Of a stretch of DNA of 64,000 bases, positions 33,492-43,137 are shown one piece after another (within the stretch, counting starts at the first letter, position 1; every line of letters begins with the position of its first letter). Source of the stretch: Thaumarchaeota archaeon SCGC AAA007-O23 (GTDB lineage: Archaea > Thermoproteota > Nitrososphaeria > Nitrososphaerales > Nitrosopumilaceae); NCBI GenBank assembly GCA_000402075.1, contig ARWO01000002.1, forward strand, positions 1 through 64,000, in the 5' to 3' direction. Both the position numbers and the translations under genes were made by a program. Below the pieces are notes generated by a model. That model did no database searches. It saw nothing but the letters and a program-made list of their open reading frames with translations, and was not told the origin of the DNA.

Positions 33492-34559
33492 GTGGACAAG
33501 CAAAGTGCGCTTGTTGATCTGTTAAGAAAGCATGGTGCGCAGATTTATGATGATATTGATAATGGCAATTTCCCAAAATTTACAATTCCTAGCCGTTCAG
33601 TAAGCAATATTGTATATGATAAAAAAATCCGACAATACATACTTGGAGCAAACATGGCAGTTAGAAGTTCTAGAAATACATCTCAACTTCGTTCGTTTAC
33701 TCAGTTAATGTGGCTGGCATTTTTTGCTAACAGACTAACAGGACAAAAAAAATCTTCTACTCTTCGAGATGTATATTACTCATCTCAAGCTTTTGCAGTT
33801 GATTTTGAAGATCAGTCTGAATCTGATAACATAATAGTTGACCTTGAAGCTGTACTTGCATCACCAAGAGAATCTTTTCATGTATTTCCAGAGGAACGAA
33901 GCAGTGTGTTCGGAGATTTAACAATAGAATATACTGTTCCTGGATATGAAGGGAAAAAAACTAATTTGTCTGATCATCCTGATGGTTATGCCATAGGTCC
34001 AAGTTTAACTTCTTCAGAATTTACAGAAACGAGTGCAGAAGTTGTAATTGCAATTGAGAAAGGTGGTTTGTTTACTAGATTTGTTGAAGAGCAAGTTGAT
34101 AAAAAATTCAAAGCAATTATAGTTGACACTGGAGGTCAGGCTCCACGCTCAACTAGAACATTGTTAAAAAGACTTCATGACGAATTGAGTCTTCCTGTTG
34201 TTATTTTAACTGACGGTGATGTTTATGGTGAACATATTGCAATGGTAATAAAATCAGGTTCTGCTAATGCAGCACATCTAAGAGGCCTAACTGTTCCAGA
34301 TGCAAAATGGGTTGGAGTTTGGGCTACTGATATTGAAAAATACAAACTTCCTACCATACCAATGACAGAATCTGACATAAAGAGATGTCATGATCTACTG
34401 AAAGATCCTAGATATCAAGAAGGTATTTGGAAGAAAGAACTTGAAGTATTTTTAAAAATTAAAAGGAAGGCAGAACTTGAAGCATTCTCAAAGTATGGTC
34501 TAACAAATATCACAGACAAATATCTGCCACAGAAACTTGAATTAGCAAAAAGTCTTTAA
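33492..34559 (+). CDS. top6A: DNA topoisomerase VI subunit A (Spo11-like)
   Basis: Cleavage subunit, 355 residues, start GTG 33492. The catalytic Tyr is in TLRDVYYSSQ near residue 95. Toprim motifs EKGG (about 198) and DGDVYGE (about 247) bind Mg. The PDAKWVGVWATDIEKYKLP segment is family-typical. Acts with top6B as A2B2 to relax and decatenate DNA. Last gene of the translation-topology run. Confidence 0.97.
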   Translation: MDKQSALVDLLRKHGAQIYDDIDNGNFPKFTIPSRSVSNIVYDKKIRQYILGANMAVRSSRNTSQLRSFTQLMWLAFFANRLTGQKKSSTLRDVYYSSQAFAVDFEDQSESDNIIVDLEAVLASPRESFHVFPEERSSVFGDLTIEYTVPGYEGKKTNLSDHPDGYAIGPSLTSSEFTETSAEVVIAIEKGGLFTRFVEEQVDKKFKAIIVDTGGQAPRSTRTLLKRLHDELSLPVVILTDGDVYGEHIAMVIKSGSANAAHLRGLTVPDAKWVGVWATDIEKYKLPTIPMTESDIKRCHDLLKDPRYQEGIWKKELEVFLKIKRKAELEAFSKYGLTNITDKYLPQKLELAKSL

Positions 34560-34612
34560 CTTATCCGAAGAGTTAGGACACTATATAGCACAACAATCGA
34601 AAAATATCTGAA

Positions 34613-35668
34613 TCATCCGACAATATCTGTTCTAAGCTGACCACACGCGGCTGATATTTCTGTACCTTTTTCAATTCGAATTGTACAGTTTACTCCTGCT
34701 TCAGATAAAACCCGTTTAAATTCAAAGACCACACTTTTTGATGGTCGTTTAAAATCTCCTGCAGTTGGATTTATAGGAATTAAATTTACATGTGATCCAT
34801 TACCGCGTAATAATTCCGCTAATTCATTCGCAATTTCACGTGAATCATTAACTCCATCCATTAATACATATTCAAATGTCACACGTCGACCAGTTTTCTT
34901 AAAATAATTGTACCCTGCCTCAATAATTTCTTCAACAGAATCTGATGTTGCTGTAGGAACTAACTTTTTACGTAATTCATTATTTGGCGCATGAAGTGAT
35001 ATCGCAAGACCAATCTGGAGATTTTCTTCAGCTAATTTCTCTATTCCTGCTTTAATTCCAATTGTTGAAATTGTAATATGCCGTTGACCCAATCCAAATC
35101 CTCTTGGGTCTGTTAAAATTTTTACAGCTCTAATCATTTCATCGTAATTAGCCATTGGTTCCCCCATTCCCATGAAAACTAAATTTGTAATGTGCTCTTT
35201 TCTTTGTTCAATAATTTCTTCAAAATGAATCACCTGTGATATGATATGTTCTGCATTTAGATTTGTTTCAAAACCCATCTGTCCTGTTGCACAAAATGTA
35301 CATCCCATTGCACATCCAATTTGTGTAGAAATACATACTGTTGATCTTGGAAGTCCTCCAACCTTTTCTGATTTGTATTGCATGAGAACTGTTTCAACAG
35401 ATTTATCATTAGTGAGATTAAGTAATACTTTTGTTGTATCTCCATCATCACTTGTAATTTTATGAACTTCTTTTGCTGAACCTATCGTATATCCTGCATC
35501 CACCAATTCTGCAATCATTTCTTTTGGAAGTTGTTTAATGTCTGCAATACTTTTAGGAAATTTGCAATAAAGAGGCACTAGAATTTGATCAGCTCTATAT
35601 CTATCATAACCCATATCAATTACCATTTTTTCCATCTCCTCTGGAAGTAACCTATAGAGATCAGTCAT
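34613..35668 (-). CDS. rlmN: Radical-SAM methyltransferase RlmN (adenine-C2)
   Basis: 351 residues. The 4Fe-4S ligands are CAMGCTFCATG near residue 120 (CxxxCxxC). MGMGEPMANYDEM, GLAISLHAPNNELR, VLMDGVNDS and the terminal RxExGTEISAACGQL, with its methyl-carrier Cys, are typical of RlmN, which methylates A2503 of 23S rRNA and A37 of some tRNAs. RlmN is mainly bacterial; the gene may have been acquired. Starts ATG. Confidence 0.92.
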   Translation of the reverse strand: MTDLYRLLPEEMEKMVIDMGYDRYRADQILVPLYCKFPKSIADIKQLPKEMIAELVDAGYTIGSAKEVHKITSDDGDTTKVLLNLTNDKSVETVLMQYKSEKVGGLPRSTVCISTQIGCAMGCTFCATGQMGFETNLNAEHIISQVIHFEEIIEQRKEHITNLVFMGMGEPMANYDEMIRAVKILTDPRGFGLGQRHITISTIGIKAGIEKLAEENLQIGLAISLHAPNNELRKKLVPTATSDSVEEIIEAGYNYFKKTGRRVTFEYVLMDGVNDSREIANELAELLRGNGSHVNLIPINPTAGDFKRPSKSVVFEFKRVLSEAGVNCTIRIEKGTEISAACGQLRTDIVG

Positions 35669-35703
35669 ATCGACATTACATCTCCTGAAATTGCAAAAAG
35701 TCT

Positions 35704-36165
35704 TTAACTTATTCGAAGTGTCAGAACACCATTTCTGTATTTGAAGTCGGCTATCTTCATTTGATTTGAACCTTCAATTTGAACTTCTTTTGAAAAGCCG
35801 CCTGAACCTCTAATGTATAACATTCCATCAATTAGCCTTACCATAATTTTATCGTCAGGACCTGGAACTTCAGCTACAAAAACAAATTGGTTTTCACCCT
35901 TAATAAGATCATAAACCCAATTCTTAGCTTCTGCTTCTCTTGCAGTATATTTTGGCTTGACATTTTTTAGCATTTTTTTAAAAACACTGGACCAATAAAT
36001 TGTTGTAACTGCTGCAATACCAATCAAAATAAAACTTACAAAATTTCCATCCGCTCTTTGTGACATTATGTAAACAATTCCAATAAAAATTAGTATAACT
36101 ATTGGGATTGCGAAGTTTAATGATTTTTGATCTGTATATGAAGATGTACTACTAAATTTAGACAA
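35704..36165 (-). CDS. Membrane-anchored protein with alpha-crystallin/CS-like domain
   Basis: 153 residues, start TTG 36165. Two hydrophobic helices (LNFAIPIVILIFIGIVYIM and FVSFILIGIAAVTTIYW) occupy residues 18-62. The C-terminal ~75 residues resemble an Hsp20/CS beta-sandwich: FVFVAEVPGPDDKIMVRLID, MLYIRGSGGFSKEVQI, and KYRNGVLTLRIS in place of the family's ...NGVLTL.. motif. A chaperone-like domain on the cytoplasmic face of the membrane is inferred. Confidence 0.65.
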   Translation of the reverse strand: MSKFSSTSSYTDQKSLNFAIPIVILIFIGIVYIMSQRADGNFVSFILIGIAAVTTIYWSSVFKKMLKNVKPKYTAREAEAKNWVYDLIKGENQFVFVAEVPGPDDKIMVRLIDGMLYIRGSGGFSKEVQIEGSNQMKIADFKYRNGVLTLRIS

Positions 36166-36252
36166 TGAATGAGAATCACATCTACCAAATATAAAGTATA
36201 TTTGGAATTATTAGAGTGCTACTTTAATTAGAATAAATTCTTAGAATCTTGG

Positions 36253-36621
36253 ATGGATTATGAGAAAATTAAAAATGATCTAATATCTGAGGTTAGGCTC
36301 ACCAAAAATCAGGCTGAAGTATTTTTACTAGTTACACTGAAGGGAAAAATGTCAGTTAACAAAATTGCAGAACTTTCAGATATGACTATTGATGAAGCTA
36401 AAGAAACATCTCAAGAACTTGTTGGATTAGGCGGTTTTATTGATATGCCTAAAACTGAATATGAGGCGATGCATCCACGGTTCACCGCTGTAAACATGTA
36501 CAGAAGAATGTGTGAACGAGAAAATATTGATTTTAAAAAAAATTTAGTTGTTGATAATATTGGTATAGCATTAGAAGATCCATATGATGATGCAAGGACT
36601 AAATATAACAAAAAAAAGTGA
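36253..36621 (+). CDS. TrmB-like winged-helix regulator
   Basis: 122 residues from ATG 36253. LTKNQAEVFLLVTLKGKMSVNKIAELSDMTIDEAKETSQEL is a TrmB-type winged helix (helix, ...A-x-V...L, then recognition helix), followed by GGFIDMPKTEY..MHPRFTAVNMYRRM. No sugar-binding domain as in full TrmB. It heads three closely spaced genes and might control them. Confidence 0.8.
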   Translation: MDYEKIKNDLISEVRLTKNQAEVFLLVTLKGKMSVNKIAELSDMTIDEAKETSQELVGLGGFIDMPKTEYEAMHPRFTAVNMYRRMCERENIDFKKNLVVDNIGIALEDPYDDARTKYNKKK

Positions 36622-36627
36622 AAAAAT

Positions 36628-37059
36628 ATGAGTGAAATACCAACTGAAACTCCAAAAACTCCGGAAATTTATCGTTGCTGTGAAAATCCTCAAGTCACTT
36701 ACCTAGCTCCTGTTAATATCAATATAGATGAGAGGACAATTGGTAGTGTAGATGTTTGGCGATGTGCCAGTTGTAAAAAAAAATTCTGTGAAGAAAAACA
36801 GCTAGGAATAGATTCAATTACTGATATTGTAGGAATGCCAAGAATAGGAGATGATGAAAAATGGGGAGTAATTATCAGCAAACTCCAAAAAGGAAAAGAC
36901 AAGTGGAAACTTGTAAGATTAAAACAAAATGGAATTATTAAATATGAAACAGTTGACGAAAAAATTTTAGATCTTAAAATTGAGGATTATAAAATAGTTG
37001 ACGATTATCATTCCAGCTTTCTAATCGAAGATCACTTAAACAGGGCAGTAGAAATCTAG
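36628..37059 (+). CDS. Hypothetical protein with N-terminal Cys cluster
   Basis: 143 residues. The cluster YRCCENPQ and RCASCKKKFCEEKQ suggests a zinc site spanning residues 15-55. The C-terminal half is a small alpha/beta unit (KWGVIISKLQKGKDKWKLVRL) without known motif. It starts six bases after the regulator's stop, so the two are cotranscribed. Confidence 0.6.
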   Translation: MSEIPTETPKTPEIYRCCENPQVTYLAPVNINIDERTIGSVDVWRCASCKKKFCEEKQLGIDSITDIVGMPRIGDDEKWGVIISKLQKGKDKWKLVRLKQNGIIKYETVDEKILDLKIEDYKIVDDYHSSFLIEDHLNRAVEI

Positions 37060-37066
37060 ATTTGCG

Positions 37067-37351
37067 TTGAACCTAAAAGTACATGTGAATAATGTTGATG
37101 GCACCCAGATGGCCGCAAAAATTAATGGAACGTTTGAAATTGATGAAAATTCATTTGAGTTTTTAGCAATAGCATTTGGTCGTATAGGAGGACAAAATAT
37201 TGGAGTAAAACTGTCTGAAGAAATGAAAAGCAAACTAAAAACACTAGAATATAATGTTGAGGAAGTTATTGATGAATTACAAAAAAACCTTATTTCTGGA
37301 AATCTTAGTCTTCCTGATGGTCTAAAGCGTGAATCATTTATCGATGATTAA
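37067..37351 (+). CDS. Hypothetical protein, 94 residues
   Basis: Unrecognised small protein. Start is TTG 37067 (MNLKVHVNNVDGTQ); a GTG at 37085 is an alternative. Two parts: a beta-rich first half with FLAIAFGRIGGQNIGVKL, then a helical second half (KTLEYNVEEVIDELQKNLIS). Third gene of the 36253 run. Converges on mtnP with a four-base overlap. Confidence 0.55.
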   Translation: MNLKVHVNNVDGTQMAAKINGTFEIDENSFEFLAIAFGRIGGQNIGVKLSEEMKSKLKTLEYNVEEVIDELQKNLISGNLSLPDGLKRESFIDD

Positions 37352-38157
37352 AACTCTGCTTCAGCTAATGCCTTCTCACAAGAGCATGTTCTTTTTGTAG
37401 CAAAATCATCTGGCATCTTATCAATTAATTCTGCGAGGAGTTTTTTTGTGATTTGGACATTTTTAGACAAAGTATCCATAACTTCTTTTGCAGTTACAGG
37501 TTTTTCTGCCCAAACATCATAATCTGTGACCGTAGAAATTGATACGTAACACATTTGCGCTTCCCTTGCAAGCTGACATTCTGGCACTAATGTCATTCCA
37601 ATAATATCAGATCCAGTAGATTTGTAGAATCTAGACTCTGCTTTTGTTGAAAATCTTGGTCCTTCAATACAGGCATACGTACAATCTTCATGCAAGGTTA
37701 TATCTTGATTATTTGCTGTTTCTGAAACAATTTTTTGAAGTTCTGGGCAAAAAGGATCCGCTACTGAAATATGAATAACCTTACCCTCCTTAGAAAACGA
37801 ATTTTTCCTAGATTTTGTAAAATCAATAAATTGTGTTGGAAGAACAAAGTCACCTGGTTTTATTTCTTCTTTCAAACTTCCAACAGCTGATGGGGAAATA
37901 ATTCTTGTAATTCCTAATTCCTTGAAGGCCCAAATATTTGCACAATAATTTATCATATGTGGAGGAATAGAATGTTTTTTTCCATGCCTTGGCATGAACG
38001 CAATTTTTTCCCCTTTAAATTCTCCTATTGTAATTGTATCAGATGTTTTACCATAAGGTGTTTCAATCGTTATTTCTTTGCTGTCCTGCAACAATTCAGA
38101 ATCATAAATTCCTGTTCCACCAAAAATTCCAATCTCAGCTGTGTTGCTTACCATCAA
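37348..38157 (-). CDS. mtnP: S-methyl-5'-thioadenosine phosphorylase
   Basis: Splits methylthioadenosine from polyamine synthesis into adenine and methylthioribose phosphate. 269 residues: GIFGGTGIYDSELL, TPYGKTSD, MPRHGKKHSIPPH, IEGPRFSTKAESRFY and MTLVPECQLAREAQMCYVSI. These are MTAP rather than PNP features. The start overlaps the apt stop by four bases; apt recycles the adenine released, so the pair is a salvage operon. Confidence 0.95.
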   Translation of the reverse strand: MMVSNTAEIGIFGGTGIYDSELLQDSKEITIETPYGKTSDTITIGEFKGEKIAFMPRHGKKHSIPPHMINYCANIWAFKELGITRIISPSAVGSLKEEIKPGDFVLPTQFIDFTKSRKNSFSKEGKVIHISVADPFCPELQKIVSETANNQDITLHEDCTYACIEGPRFSTKAESRFYKSTGSDIIGMTLVPECQLAREAQMCYVSISTVTDYDVWAEKPVTAKEVMDTLSKNVQITKKLLAELIDKMPDDFATKRTCSCEKALAEAEF

Positions 38158-38666
38158 TATTGCACCAATGAGACAGTTTTGTAGTCGTTTATTTCTTTGA
38201 TTCCATTCAAGTCAGTCAATTCAATAATAAATGCAAACCCTGCAACTTTTGCGCCCATTCTTTCCACTAGTTTTGCTGCAGCCTTTGCTGTTCCGCCTGT
38301 AGCTAACAAATCATCACAAATTACCACTCTTTCACCTTCATTTAACACATTTTTCTGAATCTCTAACACAGCTTTACCGTATTCAATTGTATACGAAGTT
38401 TTTACAGTTTTTCCCGGCAGTTTACCCTCTTTTCTTAGCATTACCATACCCTTGCTATATTTTTGCGCAAGAATAGAAGCAAGAATAAATCCCCTAGACT
38501 CAATTCCTACAAACATATCAACATCGTTAGAATGAAATTGTTTTGAAAATTCTTCCACAATAAATGACATTGCAGAAGCATCACCAAGAATTGGACTAAA
38601 ATCTCTAAACAAGATACCTTTTTTCGGAAAATTCGGATATTCTGCTATTATTCTCTTCAAATTCAT
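38154..38666 (-). CDS. apt: Adenine phosphoribosyltransferase
   Basis: Converts adenine and PRPP to AMP. From ATG 38666 (MNLKRIIAEYPNFPKKG), about 170 residues; a longer frame to 38711 adds a non-conserved leader. FVGIESRGFILAS binds adenine. The PRPP motif is VVICDDLLATGGTAKA. Located directly upstream of mtnP on the same strand with a four-base overlap. Confidence 0.95.
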   Translation of the reverse strand: MNLKRIIAEYPNFPKKGILFRDFSPILGDASAMSFIVEEFSKQFHSNDVDMFVGIESRGFILASILAQKYSKGMVMLRKEGKLPGKTVKTSYTIEYGKAVLEIQKNVLNEGERVVICDDLLATGGTAKAAAKLVERMGAKVAGFAFIIELTDLNGIKEINDYKTVSLVQY

Positions 38667-38716
38667 GTTACTTGTAACAATAAATGAGAAATAAAAACTA
38701 TTTTGAACCACTAAGA

Positions 38717-40861
38717 TTATTGTATAAATATTTCAAAGCTAGAGCTGTTTTCATTATCAGATACTATTATGGTATATGTTCCAGTGTCAAAACCAGCAGG
38801 AACTGTCCAAGGAATAAGAAACGTACCTGATGTTAGAGGAGTTGATAACTCCACAGTCATTCCATCTTGACTAATTATTTGAACCCTAATCCAAATGGCG
38901 TCTGATTGTCCTACACCCTTAATGACTATGGTGTCTCCAATGTTAAATTGCGTTTCCTCAATTTGTAATGTTAAACTCTTCCCTGTTGGAATAGACACGT
39001 TAATTTCAACACTATTGGAATCAAGACGATTGTGTGCAGTGACTTTCCACTTACCAAGTGCTCCATCAGGTGGAATTCCTATATCACCTGTGGAAAAACT
39101 ACCAGAGTTATCTGAAAAAGTTTCAGTTTTGGCGGATATGTTTCCAGAAGGATCAAGAAGAGTTATCATTAATCTAGCATTATTGCCAGTATTCCCAATA
39201 ACTAAAATTGATTCACCTGGAGAATAATTGGATTTAGTTGAAACTAACGAAATTGCGCCAGATCCTGTATCTAGACCAATTGAAAATTTAACTGAATCTT
39301 GAATGTTTGTTGAAGAAACAACAGCTCTGTATACACCAGAATCAAGACCATCTAAATCTATAGCGTACTTATTTTTACCAATGGAACTTGATGTAATAGA
39401 ATCAGTCATTATGATAATATCATTGGAATCCAAGATTGAAATTGATAAATTGGATGATGTTGGACCAACAATGCTTAAGATTGCCTTAGAATTAAGCTCA
39501 AAATTTGTTTTCTCCATCAATGTCACAATAACTGATGTTGGATATTTGTCAATACCAAACAAAGCAGCATCTGACCCATTTTCCTGTTTTATTATTACAG
39601 TATAAGTTCCAGAAGAAAATGTGCTATCTATAACAAATTCATAATTCAAACTTCCATCTATATTACTTGTAAAAACATCATAGTGTACTATTTTTTTATC
39701 TTGATTTTTAATCCATATTGTAGTGTTTTTGTTCGGTTCAGCAGTACCAGTTATAGTGACAGTTTCTCCTGCATTGTATCTTACTGCAGACGTAGAAATT
39801 TGTATTAGATAATCTGATTTTACTGTCAGGCTTTTTGTTGTTTTATCATTATTATTTTTAAAAATTACAAATTTTTCTCCCAGATTTTCTGTACGTTCTA
39901 TCGTTTCCTCAAAAACCCATTCTCCATTCGCATTAGCTGATATTACGCGTGTTTTTTCTAAAACTCTTTCATTATTCTCAAACGCAATAATAATTGCACT
40001 TTGCGGGTATGCACTGCCTGAAATAGTTAATGTTTCTTCATATCTGATTTCAGCAGGAACGCTATTAACTTCAAATTCTGAAGTCTTCAAAAACCTGTTT
40101 TTTGACTCTTCAATGTTAATACTAGTAGTTTGAATATTATTAGATTCGTCTTTTATAATAAATTCACTTGTCCCAATATTGTGTGCGTCAGGTATAGAGA
40201 TTGTAGTTAGAAAGTTTCCTTGCTTATCTGTATTAACTGATTTTAATATAGTACTATCAAGGTACAATTTTAAATTTTTTTCCGAGTCAAATCCACTTCC
40301 AAGCAGTCTTATATCTGAACCAACCCGAATTTTTTCTGGGATGAATTTCTTTGTACCGTAAAGTTCACCGCCTGCCTCTTTAGCCTGTTCAACCTCCTTA
40401 CTTTCTTCTTCAATAATGTCAGAGCTTGTTTCAGAAATTACCTGAATTGATATTTTGCCTTTATCAATGTCGTTATCATTTGGATCCAACACTTTCCAAT
40501 TTATCGCATTTACTTTTTCATCTGTTACAAGACCAAACTTTACTGATTCACCTGAATTCAGCGTATTTGTTGCGGTAAATATTAGCAACTTACCGTCAGA
40601 ATATTTTCCACCACCCCATCCTGGTTCTGACTTAAATGATGTGAATGTTACTTCTCCGCCTGGCCACACTTTAATTGTCTTTATTTTAGATGTGCTTTCA
40701 TTTTCAAATTCAATAATTATCGTATTTTCATAACCTTTTGCATTTACGGAAATTACTTCCGCCGCATTTACTTCTGAGATCGATATTAAAGTGAAAATAG
40801 AAAGTACAAGCAATGCTGAGAGGAAAATAGCATTTGTTGAATATTTTCTCATAACATTCAT
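38717..40861 (-). CDS. Secreted Ig-like repeat surface protein
   Basis: 714 residues with a signal peptide (NAIFLSALLVLSIFTLISISEVNA, cut after NA-A). Residues about 30-140 form a distinct domain with WPGGEVTFTSFKSEPGWGGG. From about 160 onward come at least five beta-sandwich repeats of 85-95 residues, each with GETVTITGTA- or GESILVIGNTG-like starts and a YTVIIK/YTIIVS-like last strand. Ends in a strand (SSSFEIFIQ) without a membrane anchor. Probably exported and bound to the S-layer. No enzymatic motif. Confidence 0.8.
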   Translation of the reverse strand: MNVMRKYSTNAIFLSALLVLSIFTLISISEVNAAEVISVNAKGYENTIIIEFENESTSKIKTIKVWPGGEVTFTSFKSEPGWGGGKYSDGKLLIFTATNTLNSGESVKFGLVTDEKVNAINWKVLDPNDNDIDKGKISIQVISETSSDIIEEESKEVEQAKEAGGELYGTKKFIPEKIRVGSDIRLLGSGFDSEKNLKLYLDSTILKSVNTDKQGNFLTTISIPDAHNIGTSEFIIKDESNNIQTTSINIEESKNRFLKTSEFEVNSVPAEIRYEETLTISGSAYPQSAIIIAFENNERVLEKTRVISANANGEWVFEETIERTENLGEKFVIFKNNNDKTTKSLTVKSDYLIQISTSAVRYNAGETVTITGTAEPNKNTTIWIKNQDKKIVHYDVFTSNIDGSLNYEFVIDSTFSSGTYTVIIKQENGSDAALFGIDKYPTSVIVTLMEKTNFELNSKAILSIVGPTSSNLSISILDSNDIIIMTDSITSSSIGKNKYAIDLDGLDSGVYRAVVSSTNIQDSVKFSIGLDTGSGAISLVSTKSNYSPGESILVIGNTGNNARLMITLLDPSGNISAKTETFSDNSGSFSTGDIGIPPDGALGKWKVTAHNRLDSNSVEINVSIPTGKSLTLQIEETQFNIGDTIVIKGVGQSDAIWIRVQIISQDGMTVELSTPLTSGTFLIPWTVPAGFDTGTYTIIVSDNENSSSFEIFIQ

Positions 40862-40933
40862 CAGTTTTTTGTCAGCAATTAAACTTTAATTTAGTTTTCA
40901 TTGAGTATTTTTAACTAGTTTTACTGTTTTTAG

Positions 40934-43012
40934 TTATGGTTCATTTGAAAACTGTTCCTTAGGTGCTGTATTCTGGTATTGACGAATACGCTCAGCAATT
41001 ATCCGGTATAACGTACGTGTTCGGTCTCTTGTTTTTTCAGTCAAGAAAGTGGCAGCACCTAAGGCAATTTTGCTACATATGTATCTGCAAACTTCCTCTT
41101 TTTCAAATTCACCCCAATCATCATCACTATGTTCATTCCAAACTGCCTTTAGATTTTCAACAATTCCCTTTTTTCCATGAATTAGTACTTCTTCTTTGGT
41201 AAGATTGGTGAATCCTTCTCTACGCAATTTTATTTCGTAAGTTTGGTTTACTGCGTATAAATAATCTTCAGTTACCATATAATCTTCTATTGATTGAAGG
41301 AGGTTTCCACTACTTTCGAAAAATATAATTTGTGTTTCTGAAAATTTATTATTTTTTAACTGCTCAGCAATTTGATTTGATTCGTAATCATTGTCAAGTA
41401 AAACAAACGTGTTGTATCCATGAGTGTGATAAAAAATTGATAGTGGTAATACTGAATTTTTACTGTAAGCTGGTACTACATTTAGAGGATTCATTGATAT
41501 GTTTGGATCTTGAAGAAATTTGTCAAACGCATTAAGATACATTGTATCTGACATTGATTCCACTATAATGAGAGGACGTGAGTTATAACCTACTTCTCTA
41601 TCAGTTATTGAACCTACTAATCCCTTTGATAACCCATAGAGAATTGGTGTAAGAGTAGCATCATCTGCTTTCCAGTAATCATAAAAAATTCTACTTAGAT
41701 GTTTTTTCCTATCAAGTTCTACAACGAGAAGATTACCAGGTGTATAGTCAAAAATCATGAAAGGTGAATGGGTGGCGTATAAGACCTGATTTGATCCAGC
41801 AAGATTTTTTAACAAATCAGAGATTCCAGCTTGCTGTGTTGGATGTAAGTTTCGTGCTGGCTCATCAAGTAATAGAATTGCCTCTTTCAATTCCGCTCTT
41901 TGCGTTTCAGCGGCAAAATTTACTATGAATGAGAATGTCCATTTGAAGCCTTCAGCTCTTCTATTTAGCAGACCAGTGTTGGTTATAGTTCCATCCTTAT
42001 GAACATCTGATAGCACTACACTCAAAATATTTCCTGGGTTGAGTCTTAATTCTACGTTAATAGCTTCACCCTTCCAAGATGGATTTAACCGTTGAGTCAA
42101 ATTTTTACTTGCAGTGTTTAAAAATTTAATTAACTTTGACGGACTGTTCTTAAGCTCCTCTAGTTTTTCTATGTCAAGCTCTGAAAGATAAAGTAAATTT
42201 CTTACAGTTTCCGCCCTATCAAACCCTTCAATATATTCAATTCCCGCAGAAGCTTCGTTTTCAGATTCTTTAATGTATTCACCCAAGTTGATATTTCCTA
42301 GAATTTTCTTATAATCAGAAAAATAAACAAACCGTGGATGTATATTATCTCCAATGAAATTTTTCAAAGCATCGGTTTCGGTGTTATCAACCAAAATTTT
42401 TTTAACGTTTTTTGTTATATCGGCGTAGACTTTCTCCCATTCAGAGATCACTTGCTGCTCATCAGTTGCCGCATCTCGTAGAATGTTGTCAAATTCATCA
42501 AGTTCAGCTCGAATAATTTTTTTATCCTTTGGTGTGTCACCTGTAAAAAAATCGACATCTAGTTTTTTACTTATATAATTTGGGATGCTTTCAACAAAAT
42601 TTGATAGTTGTTTTGTGCTATTTTGCCAATGTTCTAGGTTTTTGTCTTCTTCCTTGCTAATCTTATTATCGCTGAAATCATATTGTATTTCTGGATTTTT
42701 GTTGGTTCTAAAAATTTTTAGTTTTGTTATGTGTAAATCAGGAAATTTTTCCTTAACTATTTCTGTTTCGTCGTGATTCAATTCAAAATCTCCCTCAACA
42801 ATTCTAAGATCAGATTTGAGACGCTCAGTCATTTCATCACATAAATCAAGTTCAGAGATCATCTCATCTCTATTTAACATAGTTAATGCTTGGAGAATTG
42901 TAGTTTTGCCACTTTCATTTCTACCAACAAATGCAGCCAAATCACCAACCACAATATCACCTGAATCATGAATGCAACGAAATGCTTGAACTCTAAATTT
43001 TCTAAGACGCAA
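40934..43012 (-). CDS. OLD-family ATP-dependent nuclease
   Basis: 692 residues, start TTG 43012. N-terminal ABC-type ATPase: Walker A GRNESGKTTI (30-39), and AILLLDEPARNLHPTQQAG (Walker B and D-loop) near 380. C-terminal Toprim: RPLIIVESMSDTMYL near 484 (Glu) and VLLDNDYESN near 540 (D-x-D). This is the layout of OLD nucleases and Gabija GajA, used in phage defence, though stand-alone forms may act in DNA repair. No UvrD-like GajB neighbour is present. The gene stands between a surface protein and an RPC34-like gene. Confidence 0.88.
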   Translation of the reverse strand: MRLRKFRVQAFRCIHDSGDIVVGDLAAFVGRNESGKTTILQALTMLNRDEMISELDLCDEMTERLKSDLRIVEGDFELNHDETEIVKEKFPDLHITKLKIFRTNKNPEIQYDFSDNKISKEEDKNLEHWQNSTKQLSNFVESIPNYISKKLDVDFFTGDTPKDKKIIRAELDEFDNILRDAATDEQQVISEWEKVYADITKNVKKILVDNTETDALKNFIGDNIHPRFVYFSDYKKILGNINLGEYIKESENEASAGIEYIEGFDRAETVRNLLYLSELDIEKLEELKNSPSKLIKFLNTASKNLTQRLNPSWKGEAINVELRLNPGNILSVVLSDVHKDGTITNTGLLNRRAEGFKWTFSFIVNFAAETQRAELKEAILLLDEPARNLHPTQQAGISDLLKNLAGSNQVLYATHSPFMIFDYTPGNLLVVELDRKKHLSRIFYDYWKADDATLTPILYGLSKGLVGSITDREVGYNSRPLIIVESMSDTMYLNAFDKFLQDPNISMNPLNVVPAYSKNSVLPLSIFYHTHGYNTFVLLDNDYESNQIAEQLKNNKFSETQIIFFESSGNLLQSIEDYMVTEDYLYAVNQTYEIKLRREGFTNLTKEEVLIHGKKGIVENLKAVWNEHSDDDWGEFEKEEVCRYICSKIALGAATFLTEKTRDRTRTLYRIIAERIRQYQNTAPKEQFSNEP

Positions 43013-43137
43013 TTAGTGTCTGTTGACCTGAATGAGATTTAAATTATTAGTCAAAATTAGTTCGACAATTAACATTAGGTGAGTTTTATATTGCGTTCAA
43101 TTTTTTACTTAGATAAGATAGCTATTGGTGATTTTTG

